A stretch of DNA of 16,997 bases from Actinomycetes bacterium (GTDB lineage: Bacteria; Actinomycetota; Actinomycetes; Actinomycetales; Microbacteriaceae): positions 1 to 16,997 of the forward strand of contig JAEYZI010000012.1 of the NCBI GenBank assembly GCA_023428065.1. Reading direction: 5' to 3'. This document shows, piece by piece, positions 6,814 to 13,534 of the stretch; positions within the stretch are counted from its first letter, which is position 1; the number at the start of each line of letters is the position of its first letter. The translations under genes were made by a program, and so were the position numbers. The notes under the pieces are model-generated. The model searched no databases. It saw only the letters and a list, made by a program, of their open reading frames with translations, and was not told the DNA's origin.

Positions 6814-7851
6814 GTGAGCGACGACGCGACGGTTCCCTTCCTCATCGACGCGGGCGGCGACGCCGGCACCGACCCCCGCTCCTTCGCCGCCGGTGCGGCC
6901 GACATCGAGGCGGCGGGCTACGACGGCATCTTCGCCGCAGAGACCAAGCACGATCCCTTCGTGTCCCTCACGGCCGCGGCGATGCGCACCGAGCGGGTCG
7001 ATCTCATGACGGGCATCGCGGTCGCGTTCGCCCGCAGCCCCATGACGGTCGCCGAGACGGCGAACGACCTGCAGCTCGTCTCGGGCGGCCGCTTCATCCT
7101 GGGGCTCGGATCGCAGATCAAGCCGCACATCGAGCACCGCTTCTCGATGCCGTGGTCGGCCCCCGCCGCGCGCATGCGGGAGTTCGTCGCCGCCGTGCGC
7201 GCCATCTGGACCTCGTGGGAGACGGGCGAGAAGCTCGCCTTCTCGGGTGAGCACTACCGCCACACGCTCATGTCGCCGTTCTTCTCGCCGGGCCCGAACC
7301 CGCACGGCAACCCGCCCATCTGGATCGCGGCCGTCGGGGAGCGCATGACCGAGACCGCGGGCGCCGTCGCCGACGGCGTGCTCGCGCACACCTTCACGAC
7401 CGAGCGCTACCTGCGCGAGGTCACGCGGCCCGCGCTCGAGCGCGGCGCGGCGTCGGCGGGTCGCGACGCCGCATCCCTCGGCATCAGCGTGCCGGCGTTC
7501 GTCGCGGTCGGCGAGACGGATGAGGAGCTCGCCCGCGCGATCCAGGCCACGAAGGCGCAGATCGCCTTCTACGGCTCGACGCCCGCCTACCTGCCCGTGC
7601 TCGCCCTGCACGGCTGGGAGGGCGTGCACGAGCAGCTCCACGCGGCGTCGAAGCGCGGCGAGTGGAAGCAGATGGGCGCGCTCGTCGACGACGAGATGCT
7701 CGCGGCTTTCGCGGCCGTCGGCTCGCCCGCCGAGGTCGCCGCCCAGTTGCGTGCGCGGTTCGCGGGGCTCGTGACGCGGCTCTCGTTCAGCGCGAGCTAC
7801 CCCATCCGCCCCGAGGTGCAGGCGGCGCTGCTCGCGGGTCTGCGCGCCTGA
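6814..7851 (+). CDS. LLM-class F420-dependent oxidoreductase
   Basis: 345 residues with the LLM fold: an N-terminal strand carrying a ligand loop (FLIDAGGDAGTD), AAGYDGIFAAETKHDPF, MTGIAVAFARSPM, LVSGGRFILGLGSQIKPHIEHRF and PPIWIAAVGERMTETAGAVADG. This order resembles the F420-dependent family named after MSMEG_2256 (TIGR03617, from memory). Such enzymes use reduced or oxidised F420 for hydride transfer to small organic substrates; the substrate here is unknown. A long antisense-like upstream extension of the frame exists but is a shadow of the LLM gene on the other strand. GTG at 6814 is chosen because SDDATVPFLID begins the first barrel strand; GTG at 6799 would add five residues. It is convergent with the PH-like gene, with a 45-base gap. 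Confidence 0.9.
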   Translation: MSDDATVPFLIDAGGDAGTDPRSFAAGAADIEAAGYDGIFAAETKHDPFVSLTAAAMRTERVDLMTGIAVAFARSPMTVAETANDLQLVSGGRFILGLGSQIKPHIEHRFSMPWSAPAARMREFVAAVRAIWTSWETGEKLAFSGEHYRHTLMSPFFSPGPNPHGNPPIWIAAVGERMTETAGAVADGVLAHTFTTERYLREVTRPALERGAASAGRDAASLGISVPAFVAVGETDEELARAIQATKAQIAFYGSTPAYLPVLALHGWEGVHEQLHAASKRGEWKQMGALVDDEMLAAFAAVGSPAEVAAQLRARFAGLVTRLSFSASYPIRPEVQAALLAGLRA

Positions 7852-7896
7852 CGTCGGCGACGGGACGCCGGAATCCGCGGACCCGCGTGAGCGCGG

Positions 7897-8535
7897 TCAG
7901 CCCCCCGAGCCGGGGAGCTGCACCTGACCCGTCGCGATCATGACGGCGGCGACGACGAGCGACACGAGGAACGTCGCGATCGCCACGCCGCCCACGACGA
8001 GCAGCACGACCGCCCACGGGTGCGTCGTCGTCCACCCGATCGTGCCGGGGTAGCGCTCGCGGAGGTCGGCGACCGTGAGGCCCGCGGGCGCGCGCACGAC
8101 GGGTGCGCCGATCGCCTCCGCGAGCTCGGCGAGCTCGTCCTGCTCCCACGTCTGCGCCGAGAGCGAGAACATGCGCTCGAGCACGGGCGAGACGCCGTAG
8201 AGCGTCGCGTCGCGCGTGCCCGGGAGGGGCAGCAGCACGAGCGTGCCGATCGCGTGGGTCGGCCAGCGGCGGGTGCGCAGCGGGCCCCGGATGCGGAGCT
8301 CGCCCGCCTCGACGCGCGCGCGGGTGCGCCCGAAGTACACGAGCATCCCGATCCCGCCGAGCACGAACGCCGTGCCGAGGGCGATCACGGCGGTGCCGAC
8401 GCTCGGCCAGGCGGCGATGAGCAGCATGAGCACGAGCAGGGGGCCGAACCAGATGAGCCGTCCGAGCATGCGGCGGTGGAACGCCGGCCACGAGGGACGG
8501 AACTCGCGCGGCTCCGACGGGGCCGCAGCCGTCAC
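7897..8535 (-). CDS. Membrane protein with PH-like domain
   Basis: 212 residues. Two hydrophobic segments (about 27-44 and 47-68) precede a soluble stretch beginning GRTRARVEAGELRIRGPLR (69-87), which has the beta-strand pattern of bacterial PH-like (bPH2) domains, and a third membrane segment lies at about 173-200. The function is unknown; such domains are thought to act in envelope or membrane organisation. The GTG start at 8533-8535 overlaps the carbonic anhydrase stop in a GTGA, so the two are translationally coupled. This start gives a compact protein, whereas the much longer open frame upstream is a shadow of ffh and the LLM genes on the other strand. The PH-like assignment rests on strand pattern and topology and is less certain than the gene itself. 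Confidence 0.78.
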   Translation of the reverse strand: MTAAAPSEPREFRPSWPAFHRRMLGRLIWFGPLLVLMLLIAAWPSVGTAVIALGTAFVLGGIGMLVYFGRTRARVEAGELRIRGPLRTRRWPTHAIGTLVLLPLPGTRDATLYGVSPVLERMFSLSAQTWEQDELAELAEAIGAPVVRAPAGLTVADLRERYPGTIGWTTTHPWAVVLLVVGGVAIATFLVSLVVAAVMIATGQVQLPGSGG

Positions 8536-9047
8536 CCGAGCTCCCGGTGCCGGCGGGAGAGCTCGCGGTAGGTGTCGGCGTTGCGGCGGATGCCCGCGAC
8601 CTCCTCGTCGGTCAGCTCGCGACGCACCTTCGCCGGCACGCCCGCGACGAGCGACCGCGGCGGCACGACGGTGCCCTCGAGCACGAGGGCGCCCGCCGCG
8701 ACGAGCGACTCGCGCCCGATGACGGCGCGGTTGAGCACGGTCGCGTTCATGCCGATGAGGCAGTCGTCCTCGACGGTGCAGCCGTGCACGACGGCGCCGT
8801 GGCCCACCGAGACGCCCGAGCCGATCGACGCGGGAACGCCGTCGTCGACGTGCACGACGACGTTGTCCTGCAGGTTGGAGCCCTCGCCGAGGCTGATCGA
8901 GTCGCTGTCGGCGCGCAGCACGGCGCCGTAGAAGACGGAGGAGCCCGGATGCAGCACGACGTCGCCGATGATGGTCGCGTTGGGCGCGGTCCAGGCGGTC
9001 TCGTCGATGCGCGGCTCGCGGCCGCCGAAGGGCAGGATGACGCTCAT
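8532..9047 (-). CDS. Gamma-class carbonic anhydrase-like hexapeptide-repeat protein
   Basis: 171 residues, the usual length for the YrdA/PaaY/CamH-like group of left-handed beta-helix proteins. Hexapeptide repeats run from about residue 22 to 140 (NATIIGD, GSSVFYGAVLRAD, ISLGEGSNLQD and so on). The three expected metal-binding histidines are present: His66 (VVVHVD), His83 and His88 (VGHGAVVHGC). Arg45, Asp47 and Gln60 also match the conserved set. Many such proteins bind Zn or Fe; carbonic anhydrase activity varies between members, so catalysis is not proven. ATG at 9045-9047 follows TAGCGT by six bases. It is divergent from ffh, with only 43 bases between starts, and overlaps the downstream PH-like gene by 4 bases. 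Confidence 0.93.
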   Translation of the reverse strand: MSVILPFGGREPRIDETAWTAPNATIIGDVVLHPGSSVFYGAVLRADSDSISLGEGSNLQDNVVVHVDDGVPASIGSGVSVGHGAVVHGCTVEDDCLIGMNATVLNRAVIGRESLVAAGALVLEGTVVPPRSLVAGVPAKVRRELTDEEVAGIRRNADTYRELSRRHRELG

Positions 9048-9053
9048 GCCAGC

Positions 9054-9059
9054 ACGCTA
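9054..9059 (-). promoter_or_regulatory. -10 box TAGCGT of the carbonic anhydrase-like gene
   Basis: On the minus strand TAGCGT is followed by six bases (GCTGGC) and ATG at 9045-9047, the leaderless pattern. It lies 16 bases from the opposing ffh -10 box. Confidence 0.6.
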
Positions 9060-9075
9060 CCGTGCGTTCGCCGCC

Positions 9076-9081
9076 TAGACT
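9076..9081 (+). promoter_or_regulatory. -10 box TAGACT of ffh
   Basis: TAGACT is followed by nine bases and ATG at 9091, so the 5' leader would be only about 0-3 bases. The expected -35 position, about 9053-9058, falls on the -10 box of the divergent gene. Confidence 0.55.
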
Positions 9082-9090
9082 GATGCGGTC

Positions 9091-10659
9091 ATGGCAACCT
9101 TCGGCACCCTCTCCGACCGGCTCACCGAGACCTTCCGCAACCTCCGCACCAAGGGCAAGCTCAGCCCCGCGGACGTCGACGGCACGGTGCGGGAGATCCG
9201 CCGCGCCCTCCTCGACGCCGACGTCGCGCTCGAGGTCGTGAAGGACTTCACGGGCAAGGTGCGCGAGCGCGCCCTCTCCGACGAGGTCAACAAGGCGCTC
9301 AACCCGGCCCAGCAGGTCGTGCAGATCGTCAACGAGGAGCTCGTCGCGATCCTCGGCGGCCAGCAGCGTCGGCTCGAGTTCGCGAAGAAGCCGCCGACCG
9401 TCATCATGCTCGCGGGCCTCCAGGGCGCCGGGAAGACCACCCTCGCGGGCAAGCTCGCGACGTGGCTCAAGAAGGAGGGGCACACGCCGCTCCTCGTGGC
9501 ATCCGACCTCCAGCGCCCCAACGCGGTCACCCAGCTGCAGGTCGTCGGCGAGCAGGCGGGCGTGCCCGTGTTCGCCCCCGAGCCCGGCAACGGCGTCGGC
9601 GACCCCGTGAAGGTCGCCAAGGAGGGCGTCAAGGAGGCCGAGCGCAAGCAGTACGACACGGTCATCGTCGACACCGCCGGCCGCCTCGGCATCGACGCCG
9701 AGCTCATGAAGCAGGCGTCGAACATCCGCAAGGCCGTCGACCCGGACGAGGTCCTCTTCGTCATCGACGCGATGATCGGCCAGGACGCCGTCACGACCGC
9801 TCGCGCCTTCCAGGAGGGCGTCGACTTCACGGGCGTCGTGCTCACCAAGCTCGACGGCGACGCCCGCGGCGGCGCGGCGCTCTCGGTCGCTTCCATCACG
9901 GGCCGCCCCATCATCTTCGCCTCGACGGGCGAGGGCCTCGACGACTTCGAGCCCTTCCACCCCGACCGCATGGCGAGCCGCATCCTCGACCTCGGCGACA
10001 TCCTCACCCTCATCGAGCAGGCGCAGGCCGCGTTCGACGAGGAGGAGGCGGCGAAGGTCGCGGAGAAGTTCCGCACCGACAGCTTCACGCTCGACGACTT
10101 CCTCGCCCAGATGCAGCAGCTCAAGAAGATGGGCTCGTTCAAGGGGATGCTCGGCATGCTGCCCGGCGCGCGCGGCATGAAGGAGCAGCTCGAGAACTTC
10201 GACGAGCGCGAGCTCGTGCGCACCGAGGCGATCATCCAGTCGATGACGCCCGCGGAGCGGCAGAACACGAAGCTCCTCAACGGCTCGCGGCGCCTGCGCA
10301 TCGCGAAGGGATCCGGCGTCACGGTCACCGACGTCAACCAGCTCGTGACGCGCTTCGAGCAGGCCGCCAAGATGATGAAGACGGTCGCGAAGGGCGGGAT
10401 GCCGCAGGTTCCCGGCATGGGACCGATCCCCGGCGCGCACGGCGGCAAGAAGGCGAACGCCAAGAAGAAGGGCAAGGGCGGCTCCCGCTCCGGCAACCCG
10501 GCGAAGCGCGCGGCCGAGAACGCGGCGCTCGCACAGGGCATCAAGCCCGGCGGTGCGTCGGGCGGCGGCTCGGGCTTCGGTCTCGGCGGCGGCGCGAAGC
10601 AGGCCCCCACCGAGGAGGAGCTGGCCGCACTCCAGCGCATGCTGGGTCGCCGACCGTAG
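9091..10659 (+). CDS. ffh: Signal recognition particle protein Ffh (SRP54)
   Basis: 522 residues. Ffh binds signal peptides at the ribosome exit and, with 4.5S RNA and FtsY, delivers membrane and exported proteins to the translocon. Visible domains: N (1-90), G with GLQGAGKTT (109-117), SDLQRPNAV (138-146), DTAGRL (194-199) and TKLDGDARGG (252-261), and a methionine-rich M domain (about 328-434: FLAQMQQLKKMG, KGMLGMLPG) containing the RNA-binding RIAKGSG (403-409). After 435 comes an unusually basic, then Gly-rich tail (KKANAKKKGKGG; GGASGGGSGFGLGGG), ending in EEELAALQRMLGRRP. The stop is TAG at 10657-10659, which is also the first half of the -10 box of the next gene. No SRP RNA gene was found in the window. 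Confidence 0.98.
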   Translation: MATFGTLSDRLTETFRNLRTKGKLSPADVDGTVREIRRALLDADVALEVVKDFTGKVRERALSDEVNKALNPAQQVVQIVNEELVAILGGQQRRLEFAKKPPTVIMLAGLQGAGKTTLAGKLATWLKKEGHTPLLVASDLQRPNAVTQLQVVGEQAGVPVFAPEPGNGVGDPVKVAKEGVKEAERKQYDTVIVDTAGRLGIDAELMKQASNIRKAVDPDEVLFVIDAMIGQDAVTTARAFQEGVDFTGVVLTKLDGDARGGAALSVASITGRPIIFASTGEGLDDFEPFHPDRMASRILDLGDILTLIEQAQAAFDEEEAAKVAEKFRTDSFTLDDFLAQMQQLKKMGSFKGMLGMLPGARGMKEQLENFDERELVRTEAIIQSMTPAERQNTKLLNGSRRLRIAKGSGVTVTDVNQLVTRFEQAAKMMKTVAKGGMPQVPGMGPIPGAHGGKKANAKKKGKGGSRSGNPAKRAAENAALAQGIKPGGASGGGSGFGLGGGAKQAPTEEELAALQRMLGRRP

Positions 10660-10662
10660 CCT
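10657..10662 (+). promoter_or_regulatory. -10 box TAGCCT of the 10669 LLM gene, containing the ffh stop codon
   Basis: TAGCCT-N6-ATG(10669). Its first three bases are the TAG stop of ffh. GGAGGG (10663-10668) directly abuts the ATG and is too close to act as a normal Shine-Dalgarno. Confidence 0.55.
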
Positions 10663-10668
10663 GGAGGG

Positions 10669-11445
10669 ATGAGCACGCGTCCCATCCGGATCGCCGTCCA
10701 GCTGCAGCCTCAGCACGCGGACTACCCCGCGATCCGTGACGCGGTGCGACGGGCCGAGGACCTCGGCGTCGACATCGTCTTCAACTGGGATCACTTCTTC
10801 CCCCTCACGGGCGACCCCGACGGCAAGCACTACGAGTCGTGGACGATGCTCGGCGCGATCGCCGAGCAGACGAGCCGCGTCGAGTTCGGCTGCCTCGTGA
10901 ACTGCAACTCGTACCGCAACCCCGATCTGCAGGCCGACATGGCCCGCACGCTCGACAACATCTCGGGCGGTCGCTTCATCTTCGGCACGGGCGCCGGATG
11001 GTTCGAGCGGGACTACGTCGAGTACGGCTACGACTTCGGCACGCGGGGGTCGCGACTCGCGGCCCTCGGCGAGGCGCTCCCGCGCATCGAGGCGCGCTGG
11101 GCGAAGCTCAACCCCGCGCCGCTGCGCGACATCCCCATCCTCATCGGCGGGGGAGGCGAGAAGAAGACGCTGCGGCTCGTGGCGCGCCACGCCGACATCT
11201 GGCACTCCTTCCCCGACCCCGAGACGCTGCGCCGCAAGCTCGGCATCCTCGCGGAGCACTGCGCGGCGGAGGGGCGCGACATGGGCGAGATCGAGGTCTC
11301 GGTCGAGAACCGGAGCGGGGACCTCGCGGCCGCGGACGCGCTGCGGGCGGAGGGTGCGACCCTCTTCACCGTCGGGGTCTCGGGCCCCGACTACCCCCTC
11401 GGGGCCGTGGAGCGCCTGGTGGCCTGGCGGGACGCGAACTCCTGA
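10669..11445 (+). CDS. LLM-class F420-dependent oxidoreductase, first of a tandem pair
   Basis: 258 residues, a short LLM-type TIM barrel. Recognisable parts are IRIAVQLQPQHADYPAIRDA at the start, LGVDIVFNWDHFFPL, AIAEQTSRVEFGCLV, GGRFIFGTGAGWFERDYVEYGY and IPILIGGGGEKKTLRLVARHADIWH. GxGAGWxERDxxEYG is characteristic of F420-dependent LLM proteins. The substrate is unknown. It is a paralogue of the next gene, with roughly 70% identity in the first 95 residues by manual alignment and less towards the C-terminus, where this copy is shorter. The start follows TAGCCT by six bases and lies 9 bases after the ffh stop. The next gene starts 16 bases after this stop. Confidence 0.9.
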   Translation: MSTRPIRIAVQLQPQHADYPAIRDAVRRAEDLGVDIVFNWDHFFPLTGDPDGKHYESWTMLGAIAEQTSRVEFGCLVNCNSYRNPDLQADMARTLDNISGGRFIFGTGAGWFERDYVEYGYDFGTRGSRLAALGEALPRIEARWAKLNPAPLRDIPILIGGGGEKKTLRLVARHADIWHSFPDPETLRRKLGILAEHCAAEGRDMGEIEVSVENRSGDLAAADALRAEGATLFTVGVSGPDYPLGAVERLVAWRDANS

Positions 11446-11449
11446 CGGA

Positions 11450-11455
11450 TAGCGT
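11450..11455 (+). promoter_or_regulatory. -10 box TAGCGT of the second tandem LLM gene
   Basis: TAGCGT-N6-GTG(11462), within the 16-base gap between the two paralogues. The second copy therefore probably has its own leaderless promoter besides any read-through. Confidence 0.5.
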
Positions 11456-11461
11456 GGCGGG

Positions 11462-12268
11462 GTGAGCCGCCCCATCCGCGTCGGAGTCCAGATCGCACCC
11501 CAGCACGCGAGCTACCCCGTGCTGCGGGATGCCGTGCGCCGTATGGAGGACCTCGGCGTCGACCTCGTGATGGGCTGGGACCACTTCTTCCCCCTCACGG
11601 GCGACGCCGACGGCGCGCACTTCGAGGCGTTCACGGTGCTCGCCGCGATCGCCGAGCAGACGAGCCGGGTCGAGTTCGGCCCGCTCGTGTCGGCGACCCC
11701 CTTCCGCAACCCGGATCTCGTGGCCGACATGGCGCGCACGATCGACCACATCTCGGCGCACGACACCGGCACGGGGCGCTTCATCCTGGGCCTCGGCGCG
11801 GGCTGGAACGAGCGTGACTTCGCCGAATACGGCTACCCGTTCGGCACGGTCGGGTCGCGCCTCGGAGACTTCGAGGCCGCGGTGCCCCGCATCCGCGAGC
11901 GGCTCGGCGCGCTCGTGCCTCCGCCGACGCGGCGCATCCCGATCCTCGTCGGGGGCGGGGGAGAGCGCCGCACCCTGCGCGTCGTCGCGCAGCAGGCCGA
12001 CATGTGGCACGCGTTCGGCGACGTCGCGACCCTCGCCCGCAAGACGCGCGTGCTCGCCGAGCACTGCCGTGCGATCGGGCGCGATGTCGACGAGATCGAG
12101 TTCTCGACCGGCACGAGCGTGCGCGGTCTCGGCGTCGGCGACCCCGAGACCGCGGAGCGGTTCGTGGAGCTCGGCTTCACGACGTTCATCGTCGCGATCA
12201 CGCCGCCCGAGCTCGACGACCGGGCGCTGCGCGCGCTCCTGCGCTGGCGCGACGCGCGCGAGGGCTGA
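11462..12268 (+). CDS. LLM-class F420-dependent oxidoreductase, second of a tandem pair
   Basis: 268 residues, paralogous to the preceding gene. Shared blocks include PQHAxYP near residue 12, WDHFFPLTGD, AIAEQTSRVEFG, RNPDL, ADMART and IPILVGGGGERRTLRVV. It differs by a short insertion (SAHDTGTGR in place of SGGR) before the flavin-site strand and by a different C-terminus (TSVRGLGVGDPETAERFVELG). The changed positions include the loop after RVEFG (PLVSATPFR against CLVNCNSYR), which in LLM enzymes is near the active site, so the two copies may use different substrates; that is inference. Convergent with the ligase gene with 21 bases between stops. Confidence 0.9.
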   Translation: MSRPIRVGVQIAPQHASYPVLRDAVRRMEDLGVDLVMGWDHFFPLTGDADGAHFEAFTVLAAIAEQTSRVEFGPLVSATPFRNPDLVADMARTIDHISAHDTGTGRFILGLGAGWNERDFAEYGYPFGTVGSRLGDFEAAVPRIRERLGALVPPPTRRIPILVGGGGERRTLRVVAQQADMWHAFGDVATLARKTRVLAEHCRAIGRDVDEIEFSTGTSVRGLGVGDPETAERFVELGFTTFIVAITPPELDDRALRALLRWRDAREG

Positions 12269-12289
12269 GGCACCCGCCGCCCGCCCGCC

Positions 12290-13435
12290 TCACGCGAGCG
12301 CGGGCGCGCCCGAGCGGAACTCCCGGATGAGGTGCGCGGCGACCGCGCGCAGGTCGCCGGCCGCGTCGTCCGCGACGCGCAGCTGACGCTGGTAGCTCGC
12401 GCCCGTCGCGAGCGTGCGCCGCACGCCCTCGAGCTCGGAACGGCATCCGAGCTCGGCGGCGATCGGCAGGAGCTCGTCGAGGGTCTCCTCGAGGTGGGCC
12501 ACGACCGGCCGCTCGAGACCCGAGGTGTCGACGATGAGCTCGGCGTCGAGTCCGTAGCGGGCCGCGCGCCACTTGTTCTCGCGGTGGTACCAGGGCTGGA
12601 GGCGGGGGAGCGCGCGACCGGCGTCGAGCTCGCGCGAGAAGTGCTCCACGAGCACCTGGGTGAGCGCCGCCATCGAGGCGAGCTCGACGAGGTTCGAGAC
12701 GCCGTCGCACGCGCGCACCTCGATCGTGCCCCAGCGCGGCGCCGGGCGGATGTCCCACCGCACCTCGGTCGCGTCCTCCATGATGCCCGTGCGCACCATG
12801 TCGTCGAGGTAGCCCTCGTACGCCGCCCAGTCGTCGAGCGGCCACGGCAGGCCCGCCGTCGGCAGCTGCTGGAACACGAGCGCGCGGTTGGAGGCGTAGC
12901 CGGTGCGCTCGCCCGCCCAGAACGGGCTCGACGCGCTGAGTGCCTGCAGGTGCGGCAGGAAGCTCGAGAGCGCGCGGATGAGGGGCATGACCTTCCGCAC
13001 GTCCTCGACCCCGACGTGCACGTGCACGCCCCAGATCATCATGTTGCGCCCCCACCACTGGGTGCGGTCGATGAGGGTGTGGTAGCGCGTCTTGTCGGTG
13101 ACGGCCTGGTCGAACCACTGGGCGAAGGGGTGGCTCCCGGCGCACATGAGCTCGACGCCGAGCGGTTCGCCCGCCCCGCGCACGGCGGCCACGGCATCCG
13201 CGACGTCGGCGACGGCCTCGGGCACGTCGCGCCCGATCCCGCTCGTCACCTCGACGGTGTTGGTGAGCAGTTCAGCGGTCGCCGTGAAACGGGTCTCGGG
13301 CTGAGCGCCGTCCGTGAGCTGCTCGATGATCTGCGGCCCCCGACCGACGAGGTCGCCCGTCGCGGGGTCGACGAGCATGAGCTCCCACTCGATGCCCACG
13401 GTGCTGCGCCGCGACGGGAAGAAGTCCACCTGCAT
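12290..13435 (-). CDS. Glutamate-cysteine ligase family 2 (YbdK-type carboxylate-amine ligase)
   Basis: 381 residues, close to the usual 370-380 for YbdK-type proteins. Motifs seen: STVGIEWELMLVD near the start (Glu16 and Glu18 as metal/ATP ligands by family analogy), AELLTNTVEVTSG, GVHVHVGV in the middle, RWDIRPAPRWGTIEVRACDG, and HRENKWRAARYGLDAELI. The family ligates a carboxylate to an amine with ATP; E. coli YbdK shows weak glutamate-cysteine ligase activity, but the natural substrate is generally unknown. Actinobacteria normally use mycothiol and lack glutathione, so a glutathione role should not be assumed. The ATG at 13433-13435 follows GAGACT by six bases; the frame upstream of it is open but carries no family motif. 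Divergent from the EamA transporter gene with a 99-base region holding operator-like repeats. Confidence 0.92.
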   Translation of the reverse strand: MQVDFFPSRRSTVGIEWELMLVDPATGDLVGRGPQIIEQLTDGAQPETRFTATAELLTNTVEVTSGIGRDVPEAVADVADAVAAVRGAGEPLGVELMCAGSHPFAQWFDQAVTDKTRYHTLIDRTQWWGRNMMIWGVHVHVGVEDVRKVMPLIRALSSFLPHLQALSASSPFWAGERTGYASNRALVFQQLPTAGLPWPLDDWAAYEGYLDDMVRTGIMEDATEVRWDIRPAPRWGTIEVRACDGVSNLVELASMAALTQVLVEHFSRELDAGRALPRLQPWYHRENKWRAARYGLDAELIVDTSGLERPVVAHLEETLDELLPIAAELGCRSELEGVRRTLATGASYQRQLRVADDAAGDLRAVAAHLIREFRSGAPALA

Positions 13436-13441
13436 GGCGGG

Positions 13442-13447
13442 AGTCTC
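13442..13447 (-). promoter_or_regulatory. -10 box GAGACT of the YbdK-type ligase gene
   Basis: On the minus strand GAGACT-N6-ATG(13435). It matches the leaderless spacing with G at position 1. It abuts the palindrome at 13448-13459. Confidence 0.45.
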
Positions 13448-13459
13448 GCATCCGGATGC
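13448..13459. promoter_or_regulatory. 12-base perfect palindrome in the ligase promoter spacer
   Basis: GCATCCGGATGC lies immediately upstream of the -10 box of the minus-strand ligase gene, between its -10 and -35 positions. A repressor could bind there. However GCATCC and GGATGC are over-represented throughout the window, so the palindrome might arise from that bias. Confidence 0.4.
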
Positions 13460-13462
13460 CGT

Positions 13463-13492
13463 TGGCGGGAACCGCTTGTCACGTGGCGGGAA
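13463..13492. promoter_or_regulatory. Direct repeats TGGCGGGAA, 21 bases apart, in the divergent promoter region
   Basis: TGGCGGGAA occurs at 13463-13471 and 13484-13492, both followed by a C/G-rich CGC. The spacing is two helical turns. The first copy overlaps the -35 position of the ligase promoter; the second is upstream of the EamA promoter. A shared operator is plausible; the regulator is unknown. Confidence 0.4.
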
Positions 13493-13522
13493 GCGCGGTA
13501 TCCGGGCGTCGGCGGCGACGGT

Positions 13523-13528
13523 TAGCGT
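13523..13528 (+). promoter_or_regulatory. -10 box TAGCGT of the EamA transporter gene
   Basis: TAGCGT-N6-GTG(13535), the same leaderless layout as at 11450 and 9054. Confidence 0.55.
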
Positions 13529-13534
13529 GAGCGG

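Noticed and set aside
7852..7896. Bidirectional terminator between the LLM and PH-like genes
   Set aside because: Short GC stems can be drawn (for example CCCCG/CGGGG at 7903-7915) but no T-tract follows, and such stems occur by chance at this GC content.
9083..9085. ATG at 9083 as the ffh start
   Set aside because: It is out of frame with ffh; the ATG at 9091 begins the conserved MATFGTLSDRL sequence.
9048..10668. SRP (4.5S) RNA gene near ffh
   Set aside because: Gaps around ffh are too short (43 and 9 bases) and no GGAA/GNRA hairpin signature was found in the other gaps.
7897..11475. Very long minus-strand open frame (1192 codons)
   Set aside because: Its upstream part runs antisense to ffh and an LLM gene and through another frame of the carbonic anhydrase gene, with no family motifs. 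Only the last 212 codons, from GTG at 8535, form a plausible protein. Long shadow frames are expected at this GC content.
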